Assembly: GCA_946222625.1 (NCBI GenBank)
Contig: CAMILJ010000021.1
Coordinates: 1-19,666, forward strand
Direction: 5' to 3'
Source: an uncultured Corynebacterium sp.
GTDB taxonomy: Bacteria; Actinomycetota; Actinomycetes; Mycobacteriales; Mycobacteriaceae
Length of the DNA stretch: 19,666 nucleotides
Below, piece after piece: positions 1 to 5,751 of this stretch. The notes beneath the pieces were generated by a model. It saw only the letters and a program-made list of their open reading frames with translations, did not search any database and had not been told where the DNA came from. Positions within the stretch are counted from its first letter, which is position 1. The number at the start of each line of letters is the position of its first letter. Both the position numbers and the translations under genes were made by a program.

Positions 1-358
1 GCTCATGCGCACCGGCACGGTGCTCTCCACCGATGACCGCAACTGGGAGTGGCGCACCTCCCGGGACTTGTGGGAATGGCTGCGCCACTCCACCGCGGTG
101 GCCGTGGACATGGAATCCTGCACCCTCGCTGCCAACGGCTACCGCTACCGCATCCCTTATGGCACTCTGCTGTCGGTGTCCGATCTACCTTTGCACGCCG
201 TGCCCAAGCTTCCCGCCCAAGCGCAGGCCTTTTACTCGAACTCGAAGGAAGCCCACGTCATGTGTGCGGTGCGCGCGGTGGAGGCGTTGGCGGAGAATCC
301 GGAGCGGCTGCGCACCCGCAAACTGCGCCGAACGGTGGCGGAGGTTCCGTTCCGCTGA
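1..358 (+). CDS. amn: AMP nucleosidase, C-terminal part (5' end outside window)
   Basis: This is the C-terminal ~118 residues of a nucleoside phosphorylase-superfamily protein; the frame is open to the left edge, so the start is missing. AMP nucleosidase hydrolyses AMP to adenine and ribose 5-phosphate in the cytoplasm. The stretch AVDMESCTLAANGYRYRIPY followed by GTLLSVSDLPLH matches the C-terminal catalytic region of Amn enzymes; the M-E-S-x-T segment is the ribose/phosphate-binding loop seen across this superfamily. The tail carries the short helical, arginine-rich end usual for Amn. The stop TGA lies 53 bp before a phosphoribosyltransferase gene on the same strand, which suggests linked purine metabolism. 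Another nucleoside phosphorylase-type enzyme is possible, but the SDLPLH segment favours Amn. Confidence 0.82.
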   Translation, partial: LMRTGTVLSTDDRNWEWRTSRDLWEWLRHSTAVAVDMESCTLAANGYRYRIPYGTLLSVSDLPLHAVPKLPAQAQAFYSNSKEAHVMCAVRAVEALAENPERLRTRKLRRTVAEVPFR

Positions 359-368
359 GGTAGATGAT

Positions 369-374
369 TAGACT
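369..374 (+). promoter_or_regulatory. candidate -10 box (TAGACT) for the phosphoribosyltransferase gene
   Basis: TAGACT fits the corynebacterial -10 pattern TANNNT. It lies between the amn stop and the next gene and would give a leader of about 30 nt carrying the ribosome-binding site AAGGAG at 397-402, 9 nt before ATG 412. No good -35 box is visible; TTCCGT at 345-350 is the nearest candidate. Confidence 0.4.
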
Positions 375-411
375 GAGGGAAATGCACAATCTGGCGAAGG
401 AGACCTAGACG

Positions 412-927
412 ATGAGCACCCCGGAGTGGTGGAACCCGGAACGCGAGAACCTGACGTGGGAGGTCTTCGGTGAGGCCAGCCGCTACCTTTCGCAACAAAT
501 CGTGGATTCGGGCTGGTTCCCGGATCTCATCGTGGGCGTGGCCCGCGGAGGCCTGATCCCTGCAGGCGCTATTGGTTATGCCATCGGCGTCAAAGAAATG
601 GGCGCTATCAACGTGGAGTTTTACACCGATATCGGTGAGACCCTGCCGGAGCCGATTCTCCTTAACCCGCAGCTGGATACGGATTCGCTCAAGGACAAGA
701 AGGTCCTCGTCGTCGATGACGTAGCGGATTCCGGCAAGACCCTCGACCTCGTGGTCAACCTGCTCGAGCAGACCGCCTCCGAGGTCAAGTCCGCCGTCAT
801 CTACACCAAGCCGACCACCATCTTTGAGCCGGACTTCTCGTGGAAGAAGACCGACCAGTGGATCAACTTCGCGTGGTCCGTCCTGCCGGTCATCACCCGC
901 GATGGTTCCTTCAAAGACGGCCACTAA
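412..927 (+). CDS. type I phosphoribosyltransferase domain protein
   Basis: A 171-residue cytoplasmic protein of the type I phosphoribosyltransferase fold, which transfers ribose 5-phosphate from PRPP to a base or acts on related nucleotides. The PRPP-binding loop is clear at residues 98-110 (VLVVDDVADSGKT) and the pyrophosphate loop at 41-48 (VGVARGGL). The length and the Trp-rich hood at the C-terminus (WINFAW) resemble xanthine/guanine-type (Gpt-like) enzymes of actinobacteria, but the base specificity cannot be read from sequence. The start is fixed by AAGGAG 9 nt upstream. The stop TAA overlaps the ATG of the SulP gene, so the two are translationally coupled. The amn gene just upstream supports a role in purine salvage. 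Confidence in the fold is high and in the substrate low. Confidence 0.85.
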   Translation: MSTPEWWNPERENLTWEVFGEASRYLSQQIVDSGWFPDLIVGVARGGLIPAGAIGYAIGVKEMGAINVEFYTDIGETLPEPILLNPQLDTDSLKDKKVLVVDDVADSGKTLDLVVNLLEQTASEVKSAVIYTKPTTIFEPDFSWKKTDQWINFAWSVLPVITRDGSFKDGH

Positions 928-2375
928 TGTCTGACCGTTCCGCCGGTTCTTTCCGCGCGGCCTTCAGCTCGCCCGCCCGCTTCCGCAAGGAGGTGTTTGG
1001 CGGGCTTGCTGTTGCGCTGGCCCTCATCCCGGAAGTCTTAAGTTTCTCCATCCTCGCCGGGCTCGACCCCAAGGTGGGGCTCTTCGCCTCCGTCATCATG
1101 GCGATGTCCATCGCCATCACTGGCGGGCGCCCAGCCATGATCTCCGCCGCGGCGGGCTCTGTCGCCGTGGTCATCGCGCCCCTGGCCCACGAGCATGGCC
1201 TGCAGTACGTGCTCCTGACCATCTGGATGGCGGGCATCCTGCAAGTAGTGATGGCAATGCTGGGCGTCGCCAAGCTCATGCGTTTCATCCCCCGCAGCGT
1301 CATGCTGGGTTTCGTCAACGCGCTGGGCATCCTCATGTTCACCGCGCAGCTGGGTCACCTGTGGCAGGTGCCGTGGCTGGTCTATCCTCTCGTTGCTCTG
1401 GGCCTCCTCATCATGGTGGTGTGGCCGCAAATCACCACGGTGATCCCCGCGCCCCTCGTGGCGATTGTGGTTGTCACCATGTTGACTGTGATTTTCGGCT
1501 GGCAGGTTCCCGACGTCGCGGATCAGGGCGAGCTGCCGACCTCCCTGCCCGGTTTCGTCATTCCAGACGTGCCGTTTAGCCGCGAGACCTTCCTCCTCTG
1601 CCTGCCTTATGCATTGGGCGTGGCACTCGTCGGACTCATGGAATCCCTGCTCACCGCCAAGCTTGTCGACGACCTCACGGATACCCACTCCGATAAAACG
1701 CGCGAATCCGTGGGCCAGGGCATCGGCAACATGCTCGCCGCTGCCATCGGCGGCATGGGCGTGTGCGCGATGATTGGCCAGACCATGATTAACGTCAAGG
1801 AATCGCAGGCACGCACGCGCTTGTCGACGTTCCTCGCCGGCGTCTTCCTCCTTATCCTCATCCTCGTGTTGGGGGACACCGTAGGGAAAATCCCCATGGC
1901 TGCTCTTGTGGCGGTCATGTTTATGGTGTCCTTCCACACCGTGGATTGGCGCTCGGTGCGCACGATTCACCGCATGCCTCTGAGCGAAACCCTCGTCATG
2001 CTGGTGACGGTGATTGGCACCTTGGCCACGAATAACCTGGCGGTCGGTGTGATCCTCGGTGTGCTCACTGCCTCGGTGGCCTTTGCACGCCGCGTCGCCC
2101 ACCTCGTGTCGGTGGAGCTAGAGGGCAACGTTTATACCGTGCGCGGCCAGCTCTTCTTCGCCTCTTCGAACGATCTGGTCTATGCCTTCGACTACACCCT
2201 GCCGGTGGAGAAGGTCATCGTGGATTTCTCCGAGGCCGATATTTGGGATGCCTCAACCGTGGCGGTGCTCCAGGCTGTGGAAAGCAAGTACGCAAGCCGT
2301 GGAATAGCGGTGGAATTCCGGGGCCTTGATGGTGTTAGCCTCGCGCGTTACCAGCGGATCTCAGATTTGGGTTAG
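927..2375 (+). CDS. SulP family inorganic anion transporter with C-terminal STAS domain
   Basis: A 482-residue inner-membrane protein of the SulP family (sulfate, bicarbonate or other anion uptake). The N-terminal part has the family opening segment (VFGGLAVALALIPEVLSFSI, near residues 20-40) and about ten to eleven hydrophobic helices to residue ~390. A cytoplasmic STAS domain follows at roughly 395-482, recognisable from VIVDFSEADIWDASTVAVL. The start is ATG 927, which overlaps the stop of the preceding gene (TAATG); the same frame runs on upstream to 840 but that part duplicates the phosphoribosyltransferase region and carries no transporter features. No Shine-Dalgarno sequence is visible, in line with coupling. 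The transported anion is not evident: bicarbonate, sulfate and dicarboxylate have all been shown for family members. Confidence 0.88.
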   Translation: MSDRSAGSFRAAFSSPARFRKEVFGGLAVALALIPEVLSFSILAGLDPKVGLFASVIMAMSIAITGGRPAMISAAAGSVAVVIAPLAHEHGLQYVLLTIWMAGILQVVMAMLGVAKLMRFIPRSVMLGFVNALGILMFTAQLGHLWQVPWLVYPLVALGLLIMVVWPQITTVIPAPLVAIVVVTMLTVIFGWQVPDVADQGELPTSLPGFVIPDVPFSRETFLLCLPYALGVALVGLMESLLTAKLVDDLTDTHSDKTRESVGQGIGNMLAAAIGGMGVCAMIGQTMINVKESQARTRLSTFLAGVFLLILILVLGDTVGKIPMAALVAVMFMVSFHTVDWRSVRTIHRMPLSETLVMLVTVIGTLATNNLAVGVILGVLTASVAFARRVAHLVSVELEGNVYTVRGQLFFASSNDLVYAFDYTLPVEKVIVDFSEADIWDASTVAVLQAVESKYASRGIAVEFRGLDGVSLARYQRISDLG

Positions 2376-2390
2376 GTAAACCTACCAGAA
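2372..2390 (+). promoter_or_regulatory. candidate DtxR (iron regulator) binding site upstream of ferritin
   Basis: TTAGGTAAACCTACCAGAA agrees at 15 of 19 positions with the DtxR consensus TWAGGTWAGSCTWACCTWA; the left half is almost perfect. It overlaps the stop codon of the SulP gene and lies about 70-100 bp upstream of the likely ferritin transcription start. That is more compatible with an activating or distal site than with simple steric repression. In corynebacteria DtxR is known to control iron-storage genes. Confidence 0.5.
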
Positions 2391-2426
2391 AAAGTGTTAT
2401 GACGTGCGAGTTTGCTTAAGATCACC

Positions 2427-2456
2427 TTGCTAGCGCGCCCGATTTTTTTCTGTATT
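2427..2456 (+). promoter_or_regulatory. candidate ferritin promoter
   Basis: A -35-like TTGCTA (2427-2432) is followed after 18 bp by TGTATT (2451-2456). The spacer contains a T-run. A transcript starting near 2463 would have a leader of about 25 nt with the ribosome-binding site AAAGGA at 2473-2478, 9 nt before ATG 2488. Confidence 0.4.
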
Positions 2457-2487
2457 GTGGGAACAACACACGAAAGGAATAACTCTT

Positions 2488-2970
2488 ATGGATGAGAAAC
2501 TGCAAACGCTCCTCAACGCCCAGGTCAATAATGAGCACGGCGCAGCCCTGATTTACACTCAGCTGGCCTACGAGATGGACAACCTGTCCTTCCCAGGCAT
2601 GCGCGATTGGTTCTTCAAGCAGGCAGAGGAAGAGCGCGAGCACGCACAGAAGTTCGCCGAGCACCTGTTGGACCGCGGCTACCGCGTCGAGCTGGAGGAT
2701 ATCCAGGTCGGCTCCGTCAAGGCCGCCACCCCGCTCGATGCTTTTGAGGCATCCCTCGCGCATGAGCAGAAGGTCTCGGAGCAGATCCGAGAGATCGCCC
2801 GCACCGCAGATGCGGCTGGGGACCTGGATTCCCGTGGTCTCATCAACTGGTTCCTCGAGGAGCAGGTTGAGGAAGAGTCCTCCGTGTCTGAGATCATTGA
2901 CCAGCTCAAGCTGGTGGGCAATGACGGTTCTGGCCTGCTGCGCGTCGATGGCTCGCTGGCGCAACGGTAA
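2488..2970 (+). CDS. ftn: bacterial ferritin (non-haem, FtnA type)
   Basis: A 160-residue four-helix ferritin that oxidises Fe(II) and stores it as ferric mineral in a 24-subunit cytoplasmic shell. All ferroxidase ligands of E. coli FtnA have counterparts shifted by one residue: Glu16, Glu49, His52, Glu93, Gln126 and Glu129. The third-site residues Glu48, Glu125 and Glu128 are present too. No haem-ligand pattern of bacterioferritin is apparent. The start at ATG 2488 is chosen for the AAAGGA site 9 nt upstream; the frame continues 11 codons further 5' but without such a site. The gene has its own promoter and terminator, so it is probably monocistronic, and a DtxR-like site lies about 100 bp upstream. 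Length and motifs are normal for the family. Confidence 0.93.
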   Translation: MDEKLQTLLNAQVNNEHGAALIYTQLAYEMDNLSFPGMRDWFFKQAEEEREHAQKFAEHLLDRGYRVELEDIQVGSVKAATPLDAFEASLAHEQKVSEQIREIARTADAAGDLDSRGLINWFLEEQVEEESSVSEIIDQLKLVGNDGSGLLRVDGSLAQR

Positions 2971-2992
2971 CGAAGCCATATAGTTTGCGCGG

Positions 2993-3033
2993 ATTCTCCC
3001 ACGGCCCCCTGCGGTTGGTGGGAGAATTTTTTT
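2993..3033 (+). terminator. rho-independent terminator after ferritin
   Basis: A perfect 10-bp stem (ATTCTCCCAC at 2993-3002 with GTGGGAGAAT at 3018-3027), a 15-nt GC-rich loop and seven T residues (3027-3033). It is the clearest intrinsic terminator in the window. The 3' arm contains GGGAG, which is also the only ribosome-binding-like sequence for the ATG at 3034, directly after the T-run. Confidence 0.88.
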
Positions 3034-3429
3034 ATGACTACAACGCGCCTCATGCTCATCTGCGGTGCCCTTGCCGGGCTAGCGATTGCATTGGTCGGTG
3101 GCATGTGGCTGGCGGCAACGAACATGGCTCTGGGAACCTTTTTCTTCGCCCTCGCCGTGATGCTCGGCCCATTTGCGGGCCTCGCCCTCTTATTGTGCGC
3201 CGCCGCGGCGGCGACGGCGCTGAGCCGCTCCCTGTTTAGCGTGGGCGGGCTATTCCTCGTGGGGGCAACCTCGACGCTGTTGGCACATGGCACACTATCG
3301 CTTCCGCTTTTCGTAGCGGGCACGCTGACTGGCGCTCTTGCGGTCTGGCTACACTGGGCGCATGGCCACTTTGCTCTTCGACCTCTACGGCGTGCTCATG
3401 CGGTCAGCTACGCCCGCCGGGAACGCTGA
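3034..3429 (+). CDS. small four-helix membrane protein, function unknown
   Basis: A 131-residue protein, not recognised as a known family. It shows four hydrophobic helices, roughly residues 5-27, 31-62 (long, with an Ala-rich second half), 66-85 and 89-108, followed by an Arg/His-rich tail that should be cytoplasmic. The ATG at 3034 follows the ferritin terminator T-run directly; GGGAG at 3020-3024 in the terminator stem is 9 nt upstream and is the apparent ribosome-binding site. Its 3' end overlaps the following HAD gene by 68 nt in another frame. The composition is otherwise ordinary. It could be an integral-membrane helper or a small transporter-like protein; nothing in the context decides this. 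Confidence 0.6.
   Translation: MTTTRLMLICGALAGLAIALVGGMWLAATNMALGTFFFALAVMLGPFAGLALLLCAAAAATALSRSLFSVGGLFLVGATSTLLAHGTLSLPLFVAGTLTGALAVWLHWAHGHFALRPLRRAHAVSYARRER
3350..3355 (+). promoter_or_regulatory. -10 box (TACACT) of a leaderless HAD gene
   Basis: TACACT ends 6 nt before ATG 3362, so transcription should begin at or within a base or two of the start codon. No Shine-Dalgarno sequence lies in front of the gene. The promoter lies inside the coding region of the membrane protein. Confidence 0.5.
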
Positions 3430-3940
3430 GCTGGAGGATTACCTCCGTCCCGACAATGTAGAGCACTTTTGGTCTCTTTATGAGGAGTTTCGCCCTGCAT
3501 ATGACGCTGGGCACCTGAGCGATGCGCAATACTGGGGCCGCATTCGCGCGCTGGCCGGTCTCGCTCCTTTTGATGTCAGCCACGCCATCGAATTGGACAC
3601 CGAGCACCTGCTGGTAGCCGACGAAGAAATGGTTCGTGCGGTCCTAGGGTTTATTGGCCAGGGCCATAGTGTTGGCATCCTGGCGAATGTGCCAGCGGCA
3701 TTGGGAACCAGGATCCGCCAGACGCAGCCCTGGCTGGAAGAATGCGCCGCCGTGACGCTGAGCTGCGATATAGGGGTGGCCAAGCCGGATCCGGAAGCCT
3801 ATCTCGTGGCCGTGGATGCCCTCGGGGCGCAGGCCAAGGACACCCACTTCTTCGACGATCGGCCGGACTTCGTCGCCGGCGCCCAGCACCTTGGGCTCAA
3901 AGCCCACCTTTTTACGGGAATTACTTCAATCTGCTTTTAG
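3362..3940 (+). CDS. HAD-superfamily hydrolase
   Basis: A 192-residue cytoplasmic hydrolase of the haloacid dehalogenase superfamily, subfamily IA type, with an alpha-helical cap. Motif I is FDLYGVL with nucleophile Asp7; the usual second Asp is Tyr9, as in some dehalogenase-like and YihX-like members. Motif II is weak (LANVP near 107-111), motif III Lys141 lies in VAKPDPEAY, and motif IV is FFDDRPDF with Asp165 and Asp166. The Tyr9 substitution removes the acid/base Asp typical of phosphatases, so a non-phosphatase activity such as dehalogenase is possible. The ATG at 3362 is preferred because of the -10 box just upstream. The stop overlaps the convergent ROK gene by 4 nt. Confidence 0.8.
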   Translation: MATLLFDLYGVLMRSATPAGNAELEDYLRPDNVEHFWSLYEEFRPAYDAGHLSDAQYWGRIRALAGLAPFDVSHAIELDTEHLLVADEEMVRAVLGFIGQGHSVGILANVPAALGTRIRQTQPWLEECAAVTLSCDIGVAKPDPEAYLVAVDALGAQAKDTHFFDDRPDFVAGAQHLGLKAHLFTGITSICF

Positions 3941-5013
3941 GCAGCTTTGGCCTCGCGACCGAGATCGAGCGGCACGCGCAGCAGCGGGTCCAGCGCCACA
4001 GCGCGGGTGCAGGCGCGGACAATCTCGGTGTGCGAGGGAATCATGCGCAGCTCCACCGGGTGGTCGGTGGCCTGGCGTACAGCGGAAGCAAAGAGCTTCG
4101 GCGCTGCCGGATCATCTGAGAAGGCTCCGCCGGCTACCACGAGGGTGTCCGGTTTATGCTCAGCCAAAAGCTCAGCGGCGGTGGCGCCGAGGGAGCGTGC
4201 GCGGTCGTCGAGAAGCGCTCGCGTCTCATCGTCAGCGTTCGCAACCACGTCTGGGAAAGACTCCTCACCTGTCACATCGAGCACCGCCTGCGTAGCGAGA
4301 GAGTCAGGGTCATCGATGTCGAGCTGCACGATCTCATCGCCGACTGTGAGCGCAGCACCGACGGAGTCATCCGCGTAGAGCACCATGACGGGCTTCTCCG
4401 CCCCCATCTCTGTCGACTGCGTCTCTGAGCCGAGGATCGCCGGGATGACGGAAGACACAACTACCGGAACACCGAACTGATACTCCAGGCGGCTGGCGAT
4501 GTCCATTTCGTCCCACCCCAGGTTGTGGGCGGTGATGCGCCCGGCCTCGTTGACGCTGCCGGAGGTGGTCACGCCGACTGACACCAAGCGGCGATCCAGG
4601 CCGGCCATGAGGCGATTAACGCCAGCGATGATGTGCTCGATGACGCCACTCGCGCTCAGGCGAGAAACCGGTGTAGCCACGTCTTCCTCGCGGAGCGTGC
4701 GTCCTTGCGTGTCAAAGAAGGCGATGTGGGTAAAGGCGGTACCGACGGCAATGCCGGCCAGCATCCAGTCATTATCCGCTACCTCCAAGGGCACTGTGGG
4801 GCGCCCGCGACCGCGGGACTGCGTCAAATCCGTGCGCTGGCGGATCAGTCCAGCACCCAAAAGCGCGGCGGTGGCGCGGGTGATTGTGGGCTGGGAGAGT
4901 CCCGTGGCTTCGACAAGCTCACTGCGGGTGACAACGGGGTTGAGTCGAATGATGTGGAGGCACTTCGCCGCTGGGGTGCGGGGGCGCGTGAACACGGGAC
5001 CGGATTTAATCAT
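3937..5013 (-). CDS. ROK-family transcriptional regulator (degenerate kinase domain)
   Basis: A 358-residue DNA-binding regulator. The N-terminal winged helix (residues ~13-80) has the recognition segment ATGLSQPTITRATAAL and a RGRGRPTVPL wing. A ROK fold follows, with GIAVGTAFTHIAFFD in place of the usual DxGxT phosphate motif. ROK repressors normally sense sugars or sugar phosphates. Here the hexokinase-type Asn-Asp pair is absent (VVVSSVIPAILGSE occupies that position), and so is the CxCGxxGC zinc motif; the protein has only two cysteines. It is therefore unlikely to be a sugar kinase. The start at 5013 is preferred over an in-frame ATG at 5043, because a strong promoter lies between them and would make 5013 leaderless. 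It diverges from the LOG gene; the ligand is unknown. Confidence 0.85.
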   Translation of the reverse strand: MIKSGPVFTRPRTPAAKCLHIIRLNPVVTRSELVEATGLSQPTITRATAALLGAGLIRQRTDLTQSRGRGRPTVPLEVADNDWMLAGIAVGTAFTHIAFFDTQGRTLREEDVATPVSRLSASGVIEHIIAGVNRLMAGLDRRLVSVGVTTSGSVNEAGRITAHNLGWDEMDIASRLEYQFGVPVVVSSVIPAILGSETQSTEMGAEKPVMVLYADDSVGAALTVGDEIVQLDIDDPDSLATQAVLDVTGEESFPDVVANADDETRALLDDRARSLGATAAELLAEHKPDTLVVAGGAFSDDPAAPKLFASAVRQATDHPVELRMIPSHTEIVRACTRAVALDPLLRVPLDLGREAKAA

Positions 5014-5020
5014 GGCGTCA

Positions 5021-5049
5021 AGTATAAATTCACCAGACCGCATTGTCTA
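5021..5049 (-). promoter_or_regulatory. promoter of the ROK regulator (leaderless)
   Basis: On the minus strand, TAGACA (5049-5044) and TATACT (5026-5021) are separated by 17 bp, a near-consensus pair. The -10 box ends 7 nt before ATG 5013, so the transcript should begin at the start codon. This is among the best-matched promoters in the window. Confidence 0.65.
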
Positions 5050-5060
5050 ATAGAAATTAG
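5047..5060. promoter_or_regulatory. inverted repeat over the ROK -35 region (possible autoregulatory operator)
   Basis: CTAAT-AGAA-ATTAG is a perfect 5-bp inverted repeat overlapping the -35 box of the ROK gene. Its place fits an operator for a repressor acting on its own promoter. The assignment to the ROK protein is inference. Confidence 0.35.
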
Positions 5061-5067
5061 GATTCAG

Positions 5068-5083
5068 TAGACATCATGGTCTA
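5068..5083. promoter_or_regulatory. inverted repeat in the LOG promoter region (possible operator)
   Basis: TAGAC-ATCATG-GTCTA is a perfect 5-bp inverted repeat, 16-31 bp upstream of the proposed LOG -10 box (5099-5104), so it would cover the -35 region. It is a second palindrome in the same divergent intergenic region. Confidence 0.35.
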
Positions 5084-5098
5084 GAAATGCGCCTGCGA

Positions 5099-5104
5099 TA
5101 GAGT
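5099..5104 (+). promoter_or_regulatory. -10 box (TAGAGT) of a leaderless LOG gene
   Basis: TAGAGT ends 7 nt before ATG 5112. There is no Shine-Dalgarno sequence and no clear -35 box, so the assignment rests on spacing and on the same arrangement at neighbouring genes. Confidence 0.4.
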
Positions 5105-5111
5105 GATACCC

Positions 5112-5681
5112 ATGGATTCTGTTGCTGTGTACTGCGGCTCCGCCGCCGGAAACTCTGAGGCCTATAGCCAAGCCGCGCACCATTTGGGGGAGGAGCTCGC
5201 GCGCCGAAACCTCACCCTGGTCTATGGCGGTGGTGACGTAGGCCTGATGGGTATCGTTGCGGACTCCTGCCTTGCCGCCGGCGGAACCGTCATTGGAGTA
5301 ATCCCGCGCCAGCTCGTCGATTACGAGCTTTCCCACCAGCGGGTAACCCAGCTCGAGGTGGTCGACACCATGGCCCAGCGCAAGACGCGCATGGAGGAGC
5401 TCGCCGATGCCTTCGTGTGCCTGCCGGGTGGCGTGGGGACCTTGGAGGAGCTCACCGAGGTCCTCACCTTGCAGCAGTTGGGGAACATCGATGGCCCGGT
5501 GGGACTCGTAGACGTGAACGGCTACTGGCAGCCGTTTACAAAAATGTACTCCGCAATGGTGCAGGAGGGGTTTGTTCAAAAACGCTTCCTCGATGCGCTC
5601 GTGGTCAATGCCGATCCAGCTGAAGTGCTGAACGAATTCGCATCCTGGGTGAGCCCGGGTAGCAAGTGGAGCAACAATTAG
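5112..5681 (+). CDS. LOG family protein (TIGR00730 type)
   Basis: A 189-residue cytoplasmic protein of the LOG / lysine decarboxylase-like family, whose characterised members are nucleoside 5'-monophosphate phosphoribohydrolases (for example cytokinin ribotide to free base plus ribose 5-phosphate). Diagnostic motifs are the phosphate-binding YGGG at 38-41, the R90-K91 pair after TMAQ, and PGGVGTLEE at 105-113 with catalytic Glu. Older annotation of this family as lysine decarboxylase is not supported by the motif. The start at ATG 5112 is preferred over GTG 5103 because of the -10 box spacing. It is divergent from the ROK regulator, which may control it. Length is normal. Confidence 0.9.
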   Translation: MDSVAVYCGSAAGNSEAYSQAAHHLGEELARRNLTLVYGGGDVGLMGIVADSCLAAGGTVIGVIPRQLVDYELSHQRVTQLEVVDTMAQRKTRMEELADAFVCLPGGVGTLEELTEVLTLQQLGNIDGPVGLVDVNGYWQPFTKMYSAMVQEGFVQKRFLDALVVNADPAEVLNEFASWVSPGSKWSNN

Positions 5682-5737
5682 CTAACAACCTGGTAAATAA
5701 GGCGGCGCCGGGTTGGCTCAAAGCCCCAGATCTTCGT

Positions 5738-5743
5738 TAGACT
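5738..5743 (+). promoter_or_regulatory. -10 box (TAGACT) of the leaderless DUF885 gene
   Basis: TAGACT ends 8 nt before ATG 5752 and no Shine-Dalgarno sequence is present. TTGGCT at 5713-5718 could be the -35 box, although the 19-bp spacing is long. Confidence 0.45.
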
Positions 5744-5751
5744 TCGCCCTT

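Noticed and set aside
1038..2102. 354-codon minus-strand frame opposite the SulP gene
   Set aside because: The product is a His/Asp/Gly-rich low-complexity shadow of transmembrane codons; the SulP frame is clearly coding.
5103..5681. Lysine decarboxylase annotation for the LOG protein
   Set aside because: The PGGVGTLEE motif identifies the LOG phosphoribohydrolase-type family; no pyridoxal-phosphate decarboxylase features are present.
5685..5715. Hairpin CAACCTGG / CCGGGTTG after the LOG gene as a terminator
   Set aside because: One G-U pair and no T-run follow the stem, so intrinsic termination is not supported.
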